From NCBI RefSeq assembly GCF_900169785.1, contig NZ_FWER01000017.1:106953-170952 (forward strand): a stretch of DNA of 64,000 nucleotides. Direction: 5' to 3'. Positions 51,795-61,600 of the stretch are shown here, in pieces. Position 1 is the stretch's first letter. Every line of letters begins with the position of its first letter. The position numbers and the translations under genes are program-made. The stretch is from Rhizobium sullae (GTDB lineage: Bacteria > Pseudomonadota > Alphaproteobacteria > Rhizobiales > Rhizobiaceae). Under the pieces are notes generated by a model. It had not been told where the DNA came from, searched no databases, and saw nothing but the letters and a program-made list of their open reading frames with translations.

Positions 51795-52673
51795 CTAAGC
51801 TGCATTCGCCGGCATGAGCTGCACCCGGTCAACATTTGCAACAGCCTGGGCGGCGAGATGTCGTTCCAAGACCCCGAGAATCTCGCTATCAACCGTCTGA
51901 TCGAATTTCCGGGCAAAGAGATTGGGGCTTGATATCAGTTCAGGGGCGTCTTGGCGCTGATAGGTTCTGGGACGCAGCTTTATGGTGCCATCGGGAATCC
52001 AGTCGATCGTCCGCAGGTCATCGTTGACGATTTCGCTTTGCATCGCAGAATTCATCATCACCGTTTGGAAGAATCCTTCGTCTGCAATCAGGGTGTTTTC
52101 ATAGAACGCCTTGTAACGAGCCACACTCGGGTCGTGGCAGACGAAGTCGCAGAAAGCCCTTGTCACGATCATCCACTGATTGCCGATATAGGGTACGGCG
52201 TCGGTAAGGAAGGGCCTTGAATGTGCAGTGCGCTGAATGGTCTCCTCCAACTCGACCACGTATTCGCTGACGCGGTGCATTGTGTCGGGGCGCTCCCGAT
52301 CCTGGTCCCGAACCTTGATGAATTCGCAATTGAGGTTGGCATTCAGGAATGCGGTGATCTGCTTTTGGGGTTTCAGCGGAAAGTCCTGGCCACTCAGGTT
52401 GATGAAATGGCTCCATTCGCCCATTTGCAGCAGGCGCTCCATGCCGCGTAGTTCGGCATCGACCAGACTGTAGCCGCCCCAAAGAGCCTTCTCGCTTTTG
52501 ATCATGTCAGCGTTGGCATAGGGCAATAGAAACCTCCGGATTTCGGCTTCAAGATCGGCACCCGAGTTCTTGTCGACATGCACGACGTAGTGATTTTCGC
52601 TATTGTGGATCGCCCTGAACAGACGCTTGAATTGATCGGGATAACGATGAACCAGGATTAGATAACCGATCAT
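51795..52673 (-). CDS. Glycosyltransferase family 14, beta-1,6-N-acetylglucosaminyltransferase-like
   Basis: The 292-residue protein matches the core-2/I-branching enzyme family. IGYLILVHRYPDQFKRLFRAI begins the domain, YVVHVDKNSG carries the nucleotide-binding aspartate, and LINLSGQDFPL-type (SHFINLSGQDFPLKPQ) and WMIVTRAFCDFV follow, with ADEGFFQTVMMNS near residue 190. The ATG at 52673 is where the homology starts; the frame open to 52841 is not supported. Such enzymes add GlcNAc or related sugars. Bacterial members are rare and often lie in surface-polysaccharide loci. It stands alone here beside small genes. Confidence 0.85.
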   Translation of the reverse strand: MIGYLILVHRYPDQFKRLFRAIHNSENHYVVHVDKNSGADLEAEIRRFLLPYANADMIKSEKALWGGYSLVDAELRGMERLLQMGEWSHFINLSGQDFPLKPQKQITAFLNANLNCEFIKVRDQDRERPDTMHRVSEYVVELEETIQRTAHSRPFLTDAVPYIGNQWMIVTRAFCDFVCHDPSVARYKAFYENTLIADEGFFQTVMMNSAMQSEIVNDDLRTIDWIPDGTIKLRPRTYQRQDAPELISSPNLFARKFDQTVDSEILGVLERHLAAQAVANVDRVQLMPANAA

Positions 52674-52879
52674 ATGTTGGCCCCGCAGGATACGGATGAT
52701 CGGAGGCATTGGGCGGGATGGGTAGTCATCGCGTTGATCCTTTGAGAAGCGTGTCGAGCGGCGAACAGCGAGGCTGATCGGCCGATTTCTTCTTTGTTCG
52801 GGGAATATTGAGACAAGCACGGAACTGGCGGAGCCAGGCACCTCCAGACACAGAGTAAAGTCGCGCTTTTTATTGGTGA

Positions 52880-52913
52880 GACCAAGGGCCTCTATCGATC
52901 GGGGCCCTTGGTC
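52880..52913. terminator. Strong hairpin downstream of groEL
   Basis: GACCAAGGGCC at 52880-52890 is the perfect complement of GGCCCTTGGTC at 52903-52913, an 11-base stem with a 12-base loop. It lies 36 bases after the groEL stop in the direction of transcription. The T tract is poor, so termination may be partly intrinsic or the hairpin may protect the mRNA 3' end. Confidence 0.6.
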
Positions 52914-52948
52914 GCAGCGTAGTTTTGGAGGTTTCGCAAGGGCCCTCG

Positions 52949-54574
52949 TTACATCATGCCGCCCATATCAGGCATGCTGCCTCCGGCGGCATCCTTCCTG
53001 GGAAGGTCGGCAACCATTGCTTCCGTCGTCACCAGCAGGCCGGCAACCGAAGCGGCGTTCTGCAGGGCCGTGCGGACGACCTTGACCGGATCGACGATGC
53101 CCATGGCGATCATGTCGCCATACTCGCCGGTCTGGGCGTTATAACCGAAATTGTCGGTATTGCTTTCCAGTATACGGCCAACGACCAGTGAGCCTTCGTC
53201 ACCGGCATTTTCGGCGATTTGGCGAACCAGCGACTGCAAGGCCTTGCGGACTATGCTGATGCCGGCATTCTGATCGTCGTTCTCGCCCATGATCTTAAGG
53301 GTAATGGAGGCCCTAAGCAGAGCCGTGCCGCCGCCGGGAACGATTCCTTCTTCGACTGCGGCGCGGGTTGCATTCAACGCGTCGTCTATGCGGTCCTTCT
53401 TTTCCTTGACTTCGATCTCCGTCGAGCCGCCGACACGGATCACCGCAACGCCACCGGAAAGCTTGGCAAGACGCTCCTGCAGCTTTTCCTTGTCATAATC
53501 CGAGCTGGTTTCCTCGATCTGGGCCTTGATCTGTGCAACGCGGCCTTCGATGTCGGACTTGGTGCCGGCACCATCGATGATCGTGGTATTTTCCTTGGTA
53601 ATGGAGATCTTCTTGGAACGGCCAAGCATGTCGAGCGTGACATTTTCGAGTTTGATGCCGAGGTCTTCGGAAATGACCGTGCCGCCGGTCAGGATCGCGA
53701 GGTCTTCGAGCATAGCCTTGCGGCGATCGCCGAAGCCTGGAGCCTTGACGGCGGCGATCTTCAGGCCGCCGCGCAGCTTGTTGACGACGAGGGTTGCAAG
53801 CGCTTCGCCTTCGACGTCTTCGGAAATGATCAACAGAGGCATGCCGGTTTGAACGACGGCTTCCAGGATCGGAAGCATGGCCTGCAGGTTGGAAAGCTTC
53901 TTCTCATGCAATAGCACATAAGCATCTTCCAACTCCGCCACCATCTTTTCGGCATTGGTGACGAAGTAAGGTGAAAGGTAGCCGCGGTCGAACTGCATGC
54001 CTTCGACGACTTCGAGTTCGGTTTCAGCGGTCTTGGCTTCCTCGACCGTGATGACGCCTTCGTTGCCAACCTTCTGCATCGCATCAGCAATATACTGACC
54101 GATTTCCTTCTCGCCGTTGGCCGAGATGGTACCGACCTGGGCAATCTCTTCCGACGTATTGATCTTTTGGGCCTTGGCAAGCAGATCCTTGACGACGGCG
54201 GTGACGGCGAGGTCGATACCGCGCTTCAGGTCCATCGGGTTCATGCCGGCTGCAACAGCTTTTGCGCCTTCGCGAACGATCGCCTGGGCAAGAACGGTTG
54301 CCGTCGTGGTGCCGTCGCCGGCGATGTCGCTGGTCTTCGACGCGACCTCGCGCAACATCTGGGCGCCCATGTTTTCGAACTTGTCTTCAAGCTCGATTTC
54401 CTTGGCGACCGAAACGCCGTCCTTGGTGATGCGCGGTGCGCCGAAGGACTTGTCGATCACGACGTTGCGGCCCCTCGGACCGAGCGTCACCTTCACGGCA
54501 TCGGCGAGGATATCGACGCCGCGCAGCAGCTTTTCGCGCGCATCACGACCGAATTTGATTTGTTTGACAGACAT
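52949..54574 (-). CDS. groEL: Chaperonin GroEL (60 kDa)
   Basis: GroEL folds proteins in a double-ring ATP-driven complex with GroES. The 541-residue protein begins SVKQIKFGRDAREKLLRGVD and has the ATP-binding VTLGPRGRNVVIDKSFG, the family signature near residue 405 (AAVEEGIVPGGG) and a GGM-rich tail (PDMGGMM). GGGAG lies eight bases before ATG 54574. It follows groES by 63 bases. Rhizobia commonly have several groEL copies; the CIRCE element upstream marks this one as HrcA-controlled. Confidence 0.98.
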   Translation of the reverse strand: MSVKQIKFGRDAREKLLRGVDILADAVKVTLGPRGRNVVIDKSFGAPRITKDGVSVAKEIELEDKFENMGAQMLREVASKTSDIAGDGTTTATVLAQAIVREGAKAVAAGMNPMDLKRGIDLAVTAVVKDLLAKAQKINTSEEIAQVGTISANGEKEIGQYIADAMQKVGNEGVITVEEAKTAETELEVVEGMQFDRGYLSPYFVTNAEKMVAELEDAYVLLHEKKLSNLQAMLPILEAVVQTGMPLLIISEDVEGEALATLVVNKLRGGLKIAAVKAPGFGDRRKAMLEDLAILTGGTVISEDLGIKLENVTLDMLGRSKKISITKENTTIIDGAGTKSDIEGRVAQIKAQIEETSSDYDKEKLQERLAKLSGGVAVIRVGGSTEIEVKEKKDRIDDALNATRAAVEEGIVPGGGTALLRASITLKIMGENDDQNAGISIVRKALQSLVRQIAENAGDEGSLVVGRILESNTDNFGYNAQTGEYGDMIAMGIVDPVKVVRTALQNAASVAGLLVTTEAMVADLPRKDAAGGSMPDMGGMM

Positions 54575-54637
54575 GGAAAAACTCCCGGGCTGATCGCCCA
54601 ATGGTCTTCATGAAGGGAAATAAAATGGAAGAAACGG

Positions 54638-54934
54638 TTAGGCGACAACGCCCATGACGTCGGCTTCCTTCATGATCAACAGGTCTTCGCCGTTGAACTT
54701 GATCTCGGTGCCGGACCATTTGCCGAACAGGATCCGGTCGCCGGCCTTGACCTCGAGCGGCTGGATCTGGCCGGCATCATCGCGCGCACCAGGCCCAACA
54801 GCGACAACTTCGCCCTCCTGCGGCTTTTCCTTGGCAGTATCTGGAATGATGATGCCACCCTTGGTCTTGGCGTCAGCCTCAATACGGCGCACGACGACAC
54901 GGTCGTGCAACGGCCGAAAAATGGTACTAATCAT
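54638..54934 (-). CDS. groES: Co-chaperonin GroES (10 kDa)
   Basis: GroES caps the GroEL ring. The 98-residue protein shows FRPLHDRVVVRRIEADAKTKGG, the mobile loop GGIIIPDTAKEKPQEG and VKAGDRILFGKWSGTEIKF, all typical. ATG 54934 is preceded by GAGGAA; the frame open to 54985 would include the CIRCE region and is discounted. The operon is groES-groEL, transcribed leftward from the CIRCE-bearing promoter. Confidence 0.98.
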   Translation of the reverse strand: MISTIFRPLHDRVVVRRIEADAKTKGGIIIPDTAKEKPQEGEVVAVGPGARDDAGQIQPLEVKAGDRILFGKWSGTEIKFNGEDLLIMKEADVMGVVA

Positions 54935-54987
54935 TTCTGGGTTCCTCAACGAGAACGCAGCCGAATGGCCGATCTCGATAGACAATC

Positions 54988-55014
54988 TTAGCAGTCTTAC
55001 GTTGAGAGTGCTAG
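54988..55014. promoter_or_regulatory. CIRCE element (HrcA operator) upstream of groES
   Basis: TTAGCAGTC, nine bases, GAGTGCTAG matches the CIRCE consensus TTAGCACTC-N9-GAGTGCTAA at 16 of 18 arm positions. It lies 53 bases before the groES ATG, the usual place for repression by HrcA and release on heat shock. Confidence 0.9.
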
Positions 55015-55358
55015 GATTGATTCATGTTTTGGTCGCATTCGGCAAGTTTGCGCTCGAACGCGCCACGTATTTCCAGCCGAAGGGCAGCCCAGCACTGACA
55101 AGCCATCATTATCGATGCTTTGGCACATCGCGCCCTTAAGATGAAAAGCCGCAATTCAGTGATCGGGAACTGCTGACTGCGCCAATCGGGGCTTTTCAAG
55201 ATAGTTGGCCCAGAACGGACGTCTCATTCGGGAAATTGCATTCCGGTCAGAGCTCCGGTCAACCTGCACCACGTACCGAAATGGTGGCCAATTGCGACAG
55301 CACAAAGGAACAAGCACGGTAGCCTTGCAGTTAATGCGTAAACCGTTAGGCACCCACG
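55015..55358. other. Divergent intergenic region between groES and glgE
   Basis: Beyond the CIRCE element these 344 bases hold no gene. A 62-codon minus frame at 55011-55199 has no features. The glgE promoter must lie here; I see no clear operator. The glgE start has a poor ribosome site. Confidence 0.4.
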
Positions 55359-58300
55359 ATGAACACGCGCCCCCAATTCGCGTCGCGAACCTCGCAACTG
55401 CCGCCGCAGATTTACTACGTGCATCCTCTGATCTTGAAGGGGTTGGAGGCGTGGAGGGAGGTCTTTGCGCATGCGAGTGACCTTGGCTTTGACACGGTCC
55501 TGACGGCTCCGCCTTTCGAACGTGGCCATAACACCAGTGTCTTTGTCGCAGAAAGCTTCGATCGCCTCGATCCGGAATTAGGGCTGGGTGACTCCGTCAC
55601 GGACGCCGTCAGAGACTTGGTCCAAGCAGCAACCGACAACAACCTCAAGATTATGCTCGACCTGGTCGTTGATCGGGTCGCCGTTGATAAGCCTTTAGGA
55701 TCGATCATCGCCGATCCGCGCGTACCCCCGCACGAAGCCGGCAGCCGGCGCATCGATTTCACACGCGAACCGGGCCATATCGACGACTGGCTTAGTCGGA
55801 TGAGGCTGCTTACAGACCTCGGAATTGCAGGCTTTCGCTGCGTTGGTATCGCAAGCCTGGCTCCAGAAGCCTGGTTCAACATTATCATGTCGAGCCGTAA
55901 ATCGGCGCCGCAAACAACCTTTCTGGCTTGGACACCTGGCACCGACTTAAAGGATCGCAGGGCCCTGGAGGGCATCGGCTTTGATGGCAGCTTCTCCTCG
56001 TTGGCATGGTGGGACCTCGAGGAGCGATGGATCATGGACGAATACCAGATCCAGAGGCAGATCGGTTATCAGATCACGTTTCCTGAAGCGCCGTTCGGCA
56101 AGCGCATGGCCCACGGCACCGACAGCCAAGAGGTTTTGCAGCGCAAGGCTGTCCGGGCACTGCGGCTCTCTTCCACATTTGCCAGCGGCCTGATGATCCC
56201 GATGGGCTTCGAATACGGTGCCGCGACACCGCTCGATCCCATGCATGGGGATGGAACCGGCCTGCGCGGCCTTCGCGAACAGGGCGCGTTCGACCTTTCC
56301 AGCGATATCCGCGCCGTCAATGCCTGGACCAACAAAACGGCCGCCGGCTTCGCGCGTCGGCCTCTCAAGCTCATCTCCACCAGCCAAACGCCGGCCGTTG
56401 CTCTGATGCAGACGGACCAAGAGGATATGCATAGCTCACAGAAAGTGCGCGTGGTCGTCCTCAACCGCGACCTGCGGCGCAGCGTCAGCGCGCCGTTCAA
56501 TCTTTTGCGTGAGGCCGCATCCTCGTTCCTACCGCTGATCAACCCGCAAGACGATGATGAGATTCTTGCCGCCCAACTGAAGCTGAAACCGGGTGAGCTT
56601 CGCGTTTTCGAAGGACAGTCATCCGTTCCCATCATTGATGCGGTTGCAGTACCTGCTGTCAGCGAGGCAGCGGCATCTGCAAGACTGGCAATCGAAAAGA
56701 TCACGCCGGCAGTCGACGAGGGTCGTTTCGTCGTCAAACGCGTTGTCGGCGAAGTGATAAAGGTTGAGGCCGATATTTTTGGAGACGGCCACGACCCCCT
56801 TTCGGCGGCACTTCTGTGGCGGCCGGCCGATCAGAGCGGGTGGAACGAAGCCCGCATGGAGCTCGTCGAAAATGACCGCTGGCGCGCCGAATTCGTGGCA
56901 AAGCGCCTAGGACGGCATGAATTCGTCGTGGAAGCGTGGCGTAACCCCTTCCAGATCTACCGCTATGAATTGGTCAAGAAGCACGAGGCACGTCTCGACC
57001 TTAGGCTCGAGATCCAGGAGGGCATCAACTTCGTGCTCGATGCGCTCGACCACGCCGACGGCCAGATCAAGACCCGACTGAAAACCCTGTTCGACACGCT
57101 GACGGAAACGCAGGATGCTCGGCGCACCGAAATCCTGCTCGCCGCAGACACCGCCGAGCTGATGGCAGCAGCAGACAGGCGGCCCTACCGCCTCCGCTCA
57201 CAGGTCATCCCGCTCGATGCCGAGCGTTCGGCCGCCGCCTTCGCAAGCTGGTACCAGGTATTCCCGCGCTCCCAGAGCGGCGACCCGAACCGTCATGGCA
57301 CATTTGATGATGTGATCCAACGGTTGCCGACCATCCGCGCGATGGGTTTCGATGTGCTCTACTTTCCGCCGATTCACCCGATCGGCACGACAAATCGCAA
57401 GGGTAAGAACAACAGCCTGCGCGCAGAACCAACCGATCCCGGCAGTCCTTATGCGATTGGCTCGCAGGCCGGTGGCCATGATGCGATTCATCCCGAACTC
57501 GGCACCTTCGAAGACTTCCGGCGGTTGATCGAAGCTGCCAAGGACGAGGGCTTGGAGATCGCGCTTGATCTTGCAATTCAAGCGTCACCCGATCACCCGT
57601 GGCTAAAGCAGCATCCGGGCTGGTTCGACTGGCGACCGGATGGAACGATACGTTACGCGGAAAATCCCCCCAAGAAGTACGAGGACATCGTCAACGTCGA
57701 CTTTTATGCGGGCGAAGCAATCCCGTCGTTGTGGATCGCGCTTAGAGACATTGTTCAAAAGTGGGTCGATAACGGAGTAAAGCTGTTTCGCGTCGATAAC
57801 CCGCATACCAAGCCCTTTCCCTTCTGGGAGTGGCTGATTGCCGATATCCGATCACAGCACCCGGAGGTCGTATTCCTGTCGGAAGCCTTCACGAAACCCA
57901 AGGTGATGTACCGGCTCGCCAAGATCGGCTTTTCGCAGTCGTACACCTATTTTACCTGGCGCAACTCCAAGTGGGAGCTCGAACAGTACATGCGTGAGAT
58001 CACGACGGAAGAACCTAAGGAATTCTTCCGTCCGCATTTTTTCGTCAACACGCACGACATAAACCCTGACTTCCTGCAGAATGCGCCGCGTCCGGCCTAT
58101 CTTATCCGTGCTGCGCTCGCAGCGACGCTGTCGGGACTTTGGGGCGTTTATAACGGCTTTGAGCTTTGCGAGGGTCGGCCGGACGCCAAGCGCAAGGAAT
58201 ATGCCGACTCTGAAAAGTACGAGATCCGGGCGTGGGACTACGATCGGCCTAGCAACATTAAATCCGAAATTGCGATGCTTAACCGCATCCGCAGGGAAAA

Positions 58301-58604
58301 TCCGGCTCTACATTCCCATCTCGGCCTGCAGCTTCTCACAGCCTGGAACGACAACATCATGTTCTACGAAAAGGCGAGCCCCGGGCGCGAGAACGCTCTG
58401 CTGATCGCCGTCAATCTCGATCCGTACAAAGCCCACGAGGCAGATGTGGAAATTCCGCTCTGGTCATGGAACCTCCCCGACCATGCCGCACTCGATCTCG
58501 AAGACCTGATCAATGGTCACAAGTTTACCTGGGCCGGCAAGGTTCAGCGCCTTCGGCTCGATCCGCACGCCGGGCTGCCGTTTTCGATCTGGCGCGTGAG
58601 ATAA
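55359..58604 (+). CDS. glgE: Alpha-1,4-glucan:maltose-1-phosphate maltosyltransferase with N-terminal GH13-like domain
   Basis: GlgE transfers maltosyl units from maltose-1-phosphate to alpha-glucan. The 1081 residues have an extra N-terminal part (about 1-420) and the GlgE core (about 430-1081). In the core the GH13 residues are complete: nucleophile Asp813 in FRVDNPHTKP, acid/base Glu842 in FLSEAFTKP, Asp900 in NTHDINPD. GRHGTFDD-type (PNRHGTFDDVIQRLP) and FPPIHPIGTTNRKGKNN are GlgE hallmarks. The N-terminal part is GH13-like but lacks catalytic residues (GFRCVGIAS, FLAWTPG). Standard GlgE is about 660-700 residues, so this is a long form. It is the first gene of the glgE-treS-glgB operon. 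Confidence 0.93.
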   Translation: MNTRPQFASRTSQLPPQIYYVHPLILKGLEAWREVFAHASDLGFDTVLTAPPFERGHNTSVFVAESFDRLDPELGLGDSVTDAVRDLVQAATDNNLKIMLDLVVDRVAVDKPLGSIIADPRVPPHEAGSRRIDFTREPGHIDDWLSRMRLLTDLGIAGFRCVGIASLAPEAWFNIIMSSRKSAPQTTFLAWTPGTDLKDRRALEGIGFDGSFSSLAWWDLEERWIMDEYQIQRQIGYQITFPEAPFGKRMAHGTDSQEVLQRKAVRALRLSSTFASGLMIPMGFEYGAATPLDPMHGDGTGLRGLREQGAFDLSSDIRAVNAWTNKTAAGFARRPLKLISTSQTPAVALMQTDQEDMHSSQKVRVVVLNRDLRRSVSAPFNLLREAASSFLPLINPQDDDEILAAQLKLKPGELRVFEGQSSVPIIDAVAVPAVSEAAASARLAIEKITPAVDEGRFVVKRVVGEVIKVEADIFGDGHDPLSAALLWRPADQSGWNEARMELVENDRWRAEFVAKRLGRHEFVVEAWRNPFQIYRYELVKKHEARLDLRLEIQEGINFVLDALDHADGQIKTRLKTLFDTLTETQDARRTEILLAADTAELMAAADRRPYRLRSQVIPLDAERSAAAFASWYQVFPRSQSGDPNRHGTFDDVIQRLPTIRAMGFDVLYFPPIHPIGTTNRKGKNNSLRAEPTDPGSPYAIGSQAGGHDAIHPELGTFEDFRRLIEAAKDEGLEIALDLAIQASPDHPWLKQHPGWFDWRPDGTIRYAENPPKKYEDIVNVDFYAGEAIPSLWIALRDIVQKWVDNGVKLFRVDNPHTKPFPFWEWLIADIRSQHPEVVFLSEAFTKPKVMYRLAKIGFSQSYTYFTWRNSKWELEQYMREITTEEPKEFFRPHFFVNTHDINPDFLQNAPRPAYLIRAALAATLSGLWGVYNGFELCEGRPDAKRKEYADSEKYEIRAWDYDRPSNIKSEIAMLNRIRRENPALHSHLGLQLLTAWNDNIMFYEKASPGRENALLIAVNLDPYKAHEADVEIPLWSWNLPDHAALDLEDLINGHKFTWAGKVQRLRLDPHAGLPFSIWRVR

Positions 58605-58619
58605 GGGAGGAAAACAAAA

Positions 58620-61600
58620 ATGGACGTCGCTACAAGCCGGAGCCAGACGCAGACCGAGACGCAGACAAGCACGCAAGATTCCGATCCCCACTGGTATAAG
58701 GACGCGGTCATTTACCAGCTTCACATCAAGTCGTTCTTTGACGCTGATGGTGACGGCATCGGCGACTTTAAGGGACTGCATGAGAAGCTCGATCACATCG
58801 CTTCGCTCGGCGCCAATGTCATCTGGCTCTTACCGTTCTTCCCTTCCCCGCGCCTTGACGACGGATACGACATCGCCGACTACACCAATGTCAGCCCGGA
58901 CTACGGCACCATGGAGGAGTTCGAGGCCTTCGTCGAAGCCGCACATCAACGTGGGCTGCGGGTCGTGATCGAGCTCGTCATCAATCACACCTCCGATCAG
59001 CACCTGTGGTTCCAGCGGGCGCGCCATGCGCCTCCCGGTTCGCCGGAGCGCGACTTCTATGTCTGGTCGGACACGGATCAGAAGTTCCCGGAAACACGAA
59101 TTATCTTTCTTGACACTGAAAAATCCAACTGGACCTGGGACCCCGTCGCCGGCGCCTATTATTGGCACCGGTTCTATTCCCACCAGCCCGACCTCAATTT
59201 CGATAACCCGCTCGTGCTGGAGGAGCTTCTGAACGTGATGCGCTTATGGCTGGAGACCGGGATTGACGGTTTCCGCCTGGACGCGATCCCTTATCTGGTC
59301 GAGCGGGAAGGAACAATCAACGAGAACCTGCCCGAGACACATGCGATCCTGAAGAAGATCCGCGCAGCCCTCGAGTCCACTCACCCGGGCAGGATGCTGC
59401 TTGCCGAGGCCAATCAGTGGCCGGAGGATACCAGCGATTATTTCGGCGATGGCGATGAATGTCACATGGCATTCCATTTTCCCCTGATGCCACGCATGTA
59501 TATGGCAATCGCCAAGGAGGATCGTTTTCCCATTACCGATATCATGCGGCAAACGCCGGAAATTCCGGAGAGTTGCCAATGGGCGATCTTCCTGAGAAAC
59601 CATGACGAGCTGACGCTCGAGATGGTCACCGACGACGAACGAGACTATCTTTGGAATATCTATGCCGCTGATCGCCGCGCGCGCATCAACCTCGGAATTA
59701 GGCGGCGTCTTGCGCCGTTGATGGAGCGCGACCGCCGCCGCGTTGAGCTGATGAACGCGCTTCTGCTTTCGATGCCTGGTACCCCTGTGATCTACTATGG
59801 CGACGAGATCGGCATGGGCGACAATATCTATCTCGGAGATCGCGATGGCGTGCGAACGCCGATGCAGTGGTCTCCGGACCGTAATGGCGGTTTCTCGAAG
59901 GCAAACCCTGCCCGCCTCGTTCTGCCTCTCATCATGGATCCGCTTTATGGCTACGAAGCTGTCAATGTCGAAGCGCAGGGGGCTGACGCCCATTCGTTGC
60001 TCAACTGGACGCGACACATGCTGGCGTTGCGCAACAAGCACTCCGCATTTGGACGGGGTTCCTTACGATTCCTAAAGCCGGGCAACAGGAAGATCCTTGC
60101 CTATCTTAGGGAATACCAAGGCGAGACGATCCTTTGCGTCGCCAACCTGTCGCGCCTGCCGCAGGCCGTCGAGCTGGATCTTGCCAATTTTGCCGGTTAC
60201 GTCCCGATTGAGCTCACGGGCATGTCACCTTTCCCGCCGATCGGTCAGCTCACCTATCTGCTCACGCTGCCCCCTTACGGTTTCTTCTGGTTCCAGCTCT
60301 GCCAGGACACTGATGGCCCCGCCTGGCGCGCCGAGCCTCCAGAGCAGATGCAGGACATGGTGACCATGGTCGTGCGTCGCGACCTGCAGGAACTGCTCGA
60401 TGAGCCCCGGCTTTCAGGTACACTCTCGAACGAGGTGTTGCCGGCCTATCTCGGTAAGCGGCGCTGGTTCGCCGGTAAGGGCGAGAGGTTAAGGCATGCG
60501 TCCCTGATTTCCGCCATGCCGTTTCCCTTCGCCGGCAACATCCTGTTTGGAGAACTGGAAGCCGAGCTAGACGCGCGCAACGAGACCTACCTGCTGCCGC
60601 TTGCCGTGTCGTGGGATGACAGCCAGCCGAGCGCCCTTGTCCAGCAGCTTGCTCTTGCCCGTCTCCGTCAGGGACGTCGCGTAGGCTTTCTGACTGACGG
60701 TTTTGCGATGGAGGGACTTGCGCGCGGCATCATACGCGGACTCTGTGAACGTGCCGTCATAGCCGGTCGCGCTGGTAAGCTCGAGTTTCTGGGAACTGCG
60801 CAGCTCGACTGCACGAGCGTCAATGATGAAATGCAGGTGCGTTGGCTCTCCGCAGAGCAATCCAACAGCTCGCTGATCGTCGGCGATATGGCGATGGTAA
60901 AACTCATCCGCCATATCTTGCCGGGGGTCCATCCGGAAGTGGAGATGACCCGCCATCTGACGAGCGTGGGATATGCGAATACCGCGCAGCTGCTTGGTGA
61001 AGTCGCGCACATCGCGCCTGACGGCAGCCGCTACACACTGATTATCGTGCAAAAAGCTATCCGCAATCAGGGCGATGCCTGGAACTGGATGCTGGCCAAT
61101 CTGCGCCGCTCGATCGACGAGGTCGTGGTGACCGGCATCGATGGCAAGGCGGCCGACGAACATTTCCAGCCGTTGGTCGAGTTCGCTGCGACCGTTGGCA
61201 AGCGGCTCGGCGAACTGCATGTGGCGTTGGCGCAGCCGACAGAAGACGAAGCCTTCAAGCCTGCCGACATCACCGACGAGGACGCGGCTAGCTGGGCAAA
61301 CGCCGTGAGAGAGCAAATTCGCGACAGCCTCGTCATGCTTGAGGCGAGTGGCGACAGTCTTGCGCCCGCGCTTGCGAAACAGATCGTCTCGCTCACCCAG
61401 CTGCGCGAGCCTCTCTTGAATACTGTTGACGATCTCGCCAAGGCTGCAGTCGGCACGCTGATGATCCGAAATCACGGCGATTTTCATCTTGGCCAAATCT
61501 TGGTTGCGGAAGGGGATGCCTACATCATTGACTTTGAGGGCGAACCCGCCCGCGATCTCGCCAAGCGCCGCGCCAAGGCCAATCCCCTGCGAGATGTCGC

